From the NCBI GenBank assembly GCA_902485915.1, contig CABTMH010000026.1, positions 1-9,459 of the forward strand: a stretch of 9,459 nucleotides of DNA. Direction: 5' to 3'. Below, in pieces: positions 7,107-9,459 of this stretch. Each line of letters starts with the position of its first letter. Position 1 is the stretch's first letter. Made by a program: the position numbers and the translations under genes. Source of the DNA: an uncultured Oribacterium sp. (GTDB lineage: Bacteria > Bacillota > Clostridia > Lachnospirales > Lachnospiraceae). The notes under the pieces are model-generated. The model saw only the letters and a list, made by a program, of their open reading frames with translations, was not told the origin of the DNA and did not search any database.

Positions 7107-7136
7107 TTGACAGAGATGCCGGTGCATCTTTATATT
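7107..7136 (+). promoter_or_regulatory. Sigma-A-type promoter of rsmD
   Basis: A perfect -35 TTGACA (7107-7112) and TATATT (7131-7136) are separated by 18 bases. Transcription should begin near 7143, about 30 bases before the rsmD ATG. The ribosome binding site is an imperfect purine run (AAAGAGAGAAGAG). Confidence 0.75.
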
Positions 7137-7173
7137 AAGAAGAAAACTGAAGTGTTATAGAAAGAGAGAAGAG

Positions 7174-7731
7174 ATGAGAGTAATTGCAGGAAGCGCACGG
7201 AGCCTTCAGCTAAAGACCGTGGATTCGATGGATACACGTCCGACACAGGACCGTATCAAGGAAACCCTTTTTAATATTTTACAGTTCGAGGTGCAGGGCA
7301 TCGACTTCCTCGATCTCTTCGCGGGCTCCGGGGGCATCGGCATCGAGGCCATCTCCCGTGGCGCTCGTCGCGCCGTCTTCGTCGACAACGCACCGAAGTC
7401 GATCCGCTGCATCGAGGAGAATCTCGCGCACTGTAAGTTCACAGACGAGGGCGTGGTGATCGCCTCCGACTATATGTCGGCGCTGAACCGCCTCCGGAAC
7501 GCAGGCTACCACTTCAGCGTGGTCTTCATGGACCCGCCATATAACCACGGTTTCGAGCGGAAGGCGATGGACATCCTCCACGATATGGATTATGTCGATG
7601 AGCACACGCTGTTCATCATCGAGGCGGATCTCGACGATGATCTGACGGAAGACATCGAGACACTCGGCTACACGCTCGTACGTGAAAAGCTGTATAAGAC
7701 GAACAAGCACGTTTTCTTCCGTAAAAAGTAA
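7174..7731 (+). CDS. rsmD: 16S rRNA (guanine(966)-N2)-methyltransferase
   Basis: RsmD uses S-adenosylmethionine to methylate the N2 of G966 (E. coli numbering) in helix 31 of 16S rRNA. The 185-residue length matches the family. The N-terminus MRVIAGSARS and TRPTQDRIKETLFNIL (residues 21-36) are diagnostic. The SAM-binding motif I is LDLFAGSGGIG (46-56), followed by EAISRGA and the acidic VFVDN. The catalytic motif DPPY is at 120-123. The start is the ATG at 7174, with a weak purine-rich ribosome binding site. It lies 137 bases after recG and carries a strong promoter of its own, but read-through from recG is possible because no terminator lies between. Confidence 0.95.
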   Translation: MRVIAGSARSLQLKTVDSMDTRPTQDRIKETLFNILQFEVQGIDFLDLFAGSGGIGIEAISRGARRAVFVDNAPKSIRCIEENLAHCKFTDEGVVIASDYMSALNRLRNAGYHFSVVFMDPPYNHGFERKAMDILHDMDYVDEHTLFIIEADLDDDLTEDIETLGYTLVREKLYKTNKHVFFRKK

Positions 7732-7753
7732 GAAAAACTTCGGAAGATCGGAC

Positions 7754-7781
7754 TTGTCAAGTGACGAAAAAGGCATAAAAT
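7754..7781 (+). promoter_or_regulatory. Promoter of coaD and the coiled-coil gene
   Basis: TTGTCA (7754-7759) and TAAAAT (7776-7781), 16 bases apart, are each one change from consensus. The GGAGAG ribosome binding site at 7790-7795 precedes the ATG at 7805. No terminator was seen between rsmD and this promoter. Confidence 0.6.
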
Positions 7782-7804
7782 ATTAGCCTGGAGAGAAGAA
7801 CAGT

Positions 7805-8305
7805 ATGAAAATCGGAATCTATCCTGGATCCTTCGATCCGGTGACCTTCGGTCATCTGGACATCATCGAGCGCGGCGCGAAAATCGTCGATAAGCTCATC
7901 GTAGGTGTGCTTACAAACAACGCGAAAACGCCGTTGTTTTCAAGTGAAGAACGTGTTAGAATGATTAATAATTTGACGAAACATCTCGACAATGTCGAGG
8001 CGAAGGCCTTCGATGGCCTGACGGTCGACTTCGCACATGCGGAGGGCGCTACCGTGATCGTCAGAGGACTCCGTGCCGTGACGGATTTCGAGTACGAGCT
8101 TCAGCTCGCACAGACGAATAAGGTCATCGCGCCGGATATCGATACGATCTTTCTAACAACAAATCTGAAGTATTCCTATCTCAGCTCCAGCACCGTAAAG
8201 GAAATCGCAAGCTTCGGCGGCGATATCCATGAATTTGTGTCACCTGAGGTACAGGATAGAATGAAGGAAAAATTTAAGGCGGTTAAGAAACATGAGCAGA
8301 ATTGA
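7805..8305 (+). CDS. coaD: Phosphopantetheine adenylyltransferase
   Basis: CoaD transfers AMP from ATP to 4'-phosphopantetheine, giving dephospho-CoA, the penultimate step of coenzyme A synthesis. The 166-residue protein has the nucleotidyltransferase fold signature GIYPGSFDPVTFGH, with the TxGH motif at residues 14-17. VRGLRAVTDFEYELQLAQTNK is the conserved substrate-binding helix region, and SYLSSSTVKEIA is the C-terminal family motif (SSS.VKE). Length and motifs are complete, so it should be active. Its last 14 bases overlap the start of the following coiled-coil gene, which points to translational coupling. Confidence 0.97.
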   Translation: MKIGIYPGSFDPVTFGHLDIIERGAKIVDKLIVGVLTNNAKTPLFSSEERVRMINNLTKHLDNVEAKAFDGLTVDFAHAEGATVIVRGLRAVTDFEYELQLAQTNKVIAPDIDTIFLTTNLKYSYLSSSTVKEIASFGGDIHEFVSPEVQDRMKEKFKAVKKHEQN

Positions 8306-8900
8306 GCAGTTAATCGGTGAGATTGAGGAGTACATTGACAGCTGTAAGTATCAGCCACTGTCGAATTCGAAGATCCTTGTAAATAAAGAAGAGATGGAGG
8401 AGCTTCTGGTCGAGCTTCGCCTCCGTGTTCCGGATGAGATCAAGAAGTACCAGAAGATCATTTCCCAGCAGGATGCGATCCTCGCAGATGCGAAGAATCA
8501 GGCAGAGAGTATGATTCAGGATGCGAAGCAGCAGACCGAGGAGATGGTATCTGAGAACGAGATCATGCAGCAGGCCTATACGAAGGCAAACGAGCTCGTA
8601 CAGCAGGCACAGGCGCAGGCAGATCAGATCCTTGCTAACGCGACCGCTGAGTCCAACAACATGAAGCTGAACGCCATCCAGTACACGGACTCGATCCTCG
8701 CTTCCATCGAGACCCTGATGAGCCATTCGATGGTCGAGCAGCAGTCGAGATACCAGGCGCTCATGGAAAATATGCAGCAGACCTACGATGTCGTCGTCAG
8801 CAATCGTCGTGAACTGAATACGGCCGTTTATCAGCCGGAGCCACAGCAGGAGACAGCAGAGCAGCCGGCAGCGGCAGCGACGCAGGATGATGCACAGTAA
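8292..8900 (+). CDS. Coiled-coil protein, possible SepIVA/DivIVA-like division factor
   Basis: The ATG lies inside the end of coaD (14-base overlap) behind AAGGCGG (8276-8282). The 202-residue product is soluble and hydrophilic. Residues 1-15 form an amphipathic helix; about 20-55 include PLSNSKILVNKEEMEELL and LRVPDEIKKYQK; about 56-130 are a coiled coil with repeated Q/A/E heptads (DAILADAKNQAESMI, then ANELVQQAQAQADQI); 130-170 is another helix; and 178-202 is a Gln/Pro/Ala tail. Similar Clostridia proteins are often labelled ATP synthase or V-ATPase subunit-like, but that is a coiled-coil artefact: there is no membrane anchor and no ATP synthase neighbour. The motif order resembles mycobacterial SepIVA as I recall its sequence, and the position after rsmD-coaD may also fit. 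The role is inferred as a DivIVA-type scaffold at the membrane or septum; it is not proven. Confidence 0.75.
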   Translation: MSRIEQLIGEIEEYIDSCKYQPLSNSKILVNKEEMEELLVELRLRVPDEIKKYQKIISQQDAILADAKNQAESMIQDAKQQTEEMVSENEIMQQAYTKANELVQQAQAQADQILANATAESNNMKLNAIQYTDSILASIETLMSHSMVEQQSRYQALMENMQQTYDVVVSNRRELNTAVYQPEPQQETAEQPAAAATQDDAQ

Positions 8901-8913
8901 GTGATGTGATGAG

Positions 8914-8948
8914 ACAGGTCGTGGAGCGAACACTCCACGACCTGTTTT
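8914..8948 (+). terminator. Intrinsic terminator after the coiled-coil gene
   Basis: A perfect 13-bp stem (ACAGGTCGTGGAG at 8914-8926 with its complement at 8933-8945) has a 6-base CGAACA loop and is followed by a short T-run. It starts 14 bases after the stop codon and closes the rsmD/coaD block. Confidence 0.9.
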
Positions 8949-8961
8949 CTGCAACAGTAAC

Positions 8962-9013
8962 AAGTTTCAGATGAATGGGTCAAATTATATGCCAAAAAAG
9001 TTTCAAATTAATG
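8962..9013 (+). repeat. Direct repeat upstream of the tRNA-Pro promoter
   Basis: AAGTTTCAGATGAATG (8962-8977) and AAGTTTCAAATTAATG (8998-9013) match at 14 of 16 bases, offset by 36 bases. The second copy ends one base before the TTGACA of the tRNA promoter. It could be an upstream activating or binding site, or chance AT-rich similarity. Confidence 0.45.
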
Positions 9014-9014
9014 C

Positions 9015-9043
9015 TTGACACTCGCCCGTCTGTCTGATAATAT
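9015..9043 (+). promoter_or_regulatory. Promoter of tRNA-Pro
   Basis: A perfect TTGACA lies at 9015-9020. The -10 is either TAATAT at 9038-9043 (17-base spacer) or GATAAT at 9036-9041 (15-base spacer). Transcription should start around 9050, leaving about 40 bases of precursor leader. That leader contains a 7-bp hairpin, GTTGCTG (9051-9057) with CAGCAAC (9072-9078). Confidence 0.75.
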
Positions 9044-9091
9044 CTTACCTGTTGCTGAGGCAGACAAAACGCAGCAACGAAAACAACTTTT

Positions 9092-9165
9092 CGGTGCGTG
9101 TCTCAGCTCGGTAGAGGGCTGCGTTCGGGACGCAGAGGTCGCTGGTTCGATTCCAGTCGCATCGA
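9092..9165 (+). tRNA. tRNA-Pro(CGG)
   Basis: The sequence folds as a full cloverleaf. The acceptor stem CGGTGCG (9092-9098) pairs with CGCATCG (9158-9164) with one G-U pair. The D stem is TCTC/GAGG, with an AGCTCGGTA loop. The anticodon stem CTGCG/CGCAG encloses the loop TTCGGGA, with anticodon CGG at 9126-9128, which reads the proline codon CCG; G37 follows it, as in all tRNA-Pro. The T arm GCTGG/CCAGT holds TTCGATT. The discriminator is A (9165). The next three bases are CTA, so CCA is not encoded and must be added after 3' trimming. It is a single-tRNA transcription unit with its own promoter and terminator. The CGG tRNA suits a genome that uses CCG heavily, as the genes here do. Confidence 0.94.
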
Positions 9166-9181
9166 CTACCCTTGGGACTGA

Positions 9182-9215
9182 CTCGTAAGCATGGCTTACG
9201 GGTTTTTCTTTTTTT
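9182..9215 (+). terminator. Intrinsic terminator after tRNA-Pro
   Basis: CTCGTAAGC (9182-9190) pairs with GCTTACGGG (9194-9202) over 9 bp with one G-U pair and a 3-base ATG loop. It is followed by TTTTT, one C, and seven more Ts. Confidence 0.9.
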
Positions 9216-9258
9216 ATTCATTTCCTCGTTTAATCATACATACAGGACGGAATGTTCA

Positions 9259-9287
9259 TTGATTCAGCCCTCTGAAAATGATATTCT
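9259..9287 (+). promoter_or_regulatory. Possible promoter of the dgt-like gene
   Basis: TTGATT (9259-9264) and TATTCT (9282-9287), 17 bases apart, have a TGA just before the -10 (extended -10 type). The fit is moderate, but it is the best candidate between the tRNA terminator and the start at 9332. Confidence 0.5.
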
Positions 9288-9331
9288 AAGAGCAAACAAT
9301 CATTCGGCTGTTGCATCAGATCGGAGGCAAG

Positions 9332-9459
9332 ATGAGCTGTATCAGAGAAGAACTGGAAGCGCTGGAGCGGGAGACCCTGTCGCCGTATGCGGCCCTCTCC
9401 TCGGAATCGCAGGGGAGAGACCGTGCGGAGGAGCCGGACGACATACGCCCGTGCTTCGA
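9332..9459 (+). CDS. dgt: Deoxyguanosinetriphosphate triphosphohydrolase-like protein, N-terminal part
   Basis: The gene runs off the window after 42 complete codons. CGGAGG (9322-9327) lies four bases before the ATG, a slightly short spacing. The visible N-terminus, IREELEALERETLSPYAALS, then SQGRDRAEEPDDIRPCF, closely matches the start of clostridial dGTP triphosphohydrolase-type HD-domain proteins (pattern: IRE..E..E...LSPYA..S..S.GR.R.EEP..IR..F). These enzymes hydrolyse dNTPs to the nucleoside and tripolyphosphate and influence dNTP pools. In many Clostridia the gene is followed by dnaG and rpoD; that cannot be seen here. The catalytic His-Asp residues lie beyond the window, so the call rests on the N-terminal signature alone. 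Confidence 0.8.
   Translation, partial: MSCIREELEALERETLSPYAALSSESQGRDRAEEPDDIRPCF

Noticed and set aside
8292..8900. ATP synthase subunit B or V-ATPase subunit assignment for the coiled-coil protein
   Set aside because: It has no N-terminal membrane segment and no ATP synthase genes nearby; similarity of this kind is expected from any Ala/Gln/Glu-rich coiled coil.

Overview
The window is chromosomal housekeeping DNA from a GC-moderate (roughly mid-50s % by eye), low-copy-repeat Firmicute. A GerW/YtfJ sporulation-family gene, a YloU-YloV pair (Asp23/Gls24 protein plus fatty acid kinase), a zinc-ribbon bL28 and the order recG-rsmD-coaD all point to class Clostridia, most likely Lachnospiraceae. 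The family assignment is inferred from gene content and protein style, not from a search. Every protein-coding gene, and the single tRNA, is on the + strand. No mobile element, CRISPR array, phage gene or rRNA was seen.

Layout. Positions 1-2127 form one tight co-directional cluster: the 3' end of pgsA (phospholipid synthesis), a small conserved protein of unknown function, a membrane-anchored DUF2953 (YtfI-like) protein with a long acidic insert, and the GerW/YtfJ-family protein. Positions 2193-2583 are a self-contained rpmB unit with its own strong promoter and intrinsic terminator. Positions 2587-4799 are the asp23-like/fakA transcription unit, again with promoter and terminator. After a 200-base gap that holds an imperfect tandem repeat comes recG. 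rsmD and coaD follow, each with a good sigma-A-type promoter of its own. A coiled-coil protein gene overlaps the 3' end of coaD and ends at a 13-bp intrinsic terminator. A stand-alone tRNA-Pro(CGG) gene with promoter and terminator follows, and the window closes in the 5' end of a dgt-like dGTP triphosphohydrolase gene.

How the genes fit together. Most products serve the cell envelope, translation and genome maintenance: phosphatidylglycerophosphate synthesis (PgsA), activation of exogenous fatty acids (FakA), a probable envelope-stress/alkaline-shock protein (Asp23 family), ribosome parts and rRNA methylation (bL28, RsmD, tRNA-Pro), coenzyme A synthesis (CoaD), replication-fork rescue (RecG) and dNTP pool control (Dgt). 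The most interesting gene is the coiled-coil protein after coaD (8292-8900). Its pattern looks like the mycobacterial division/elongation factor SepIVA (DivIVA-related), although proteins of this type are commonly labelled as ATP synthase subunit-like. No clearly new multi-gene system is evident.
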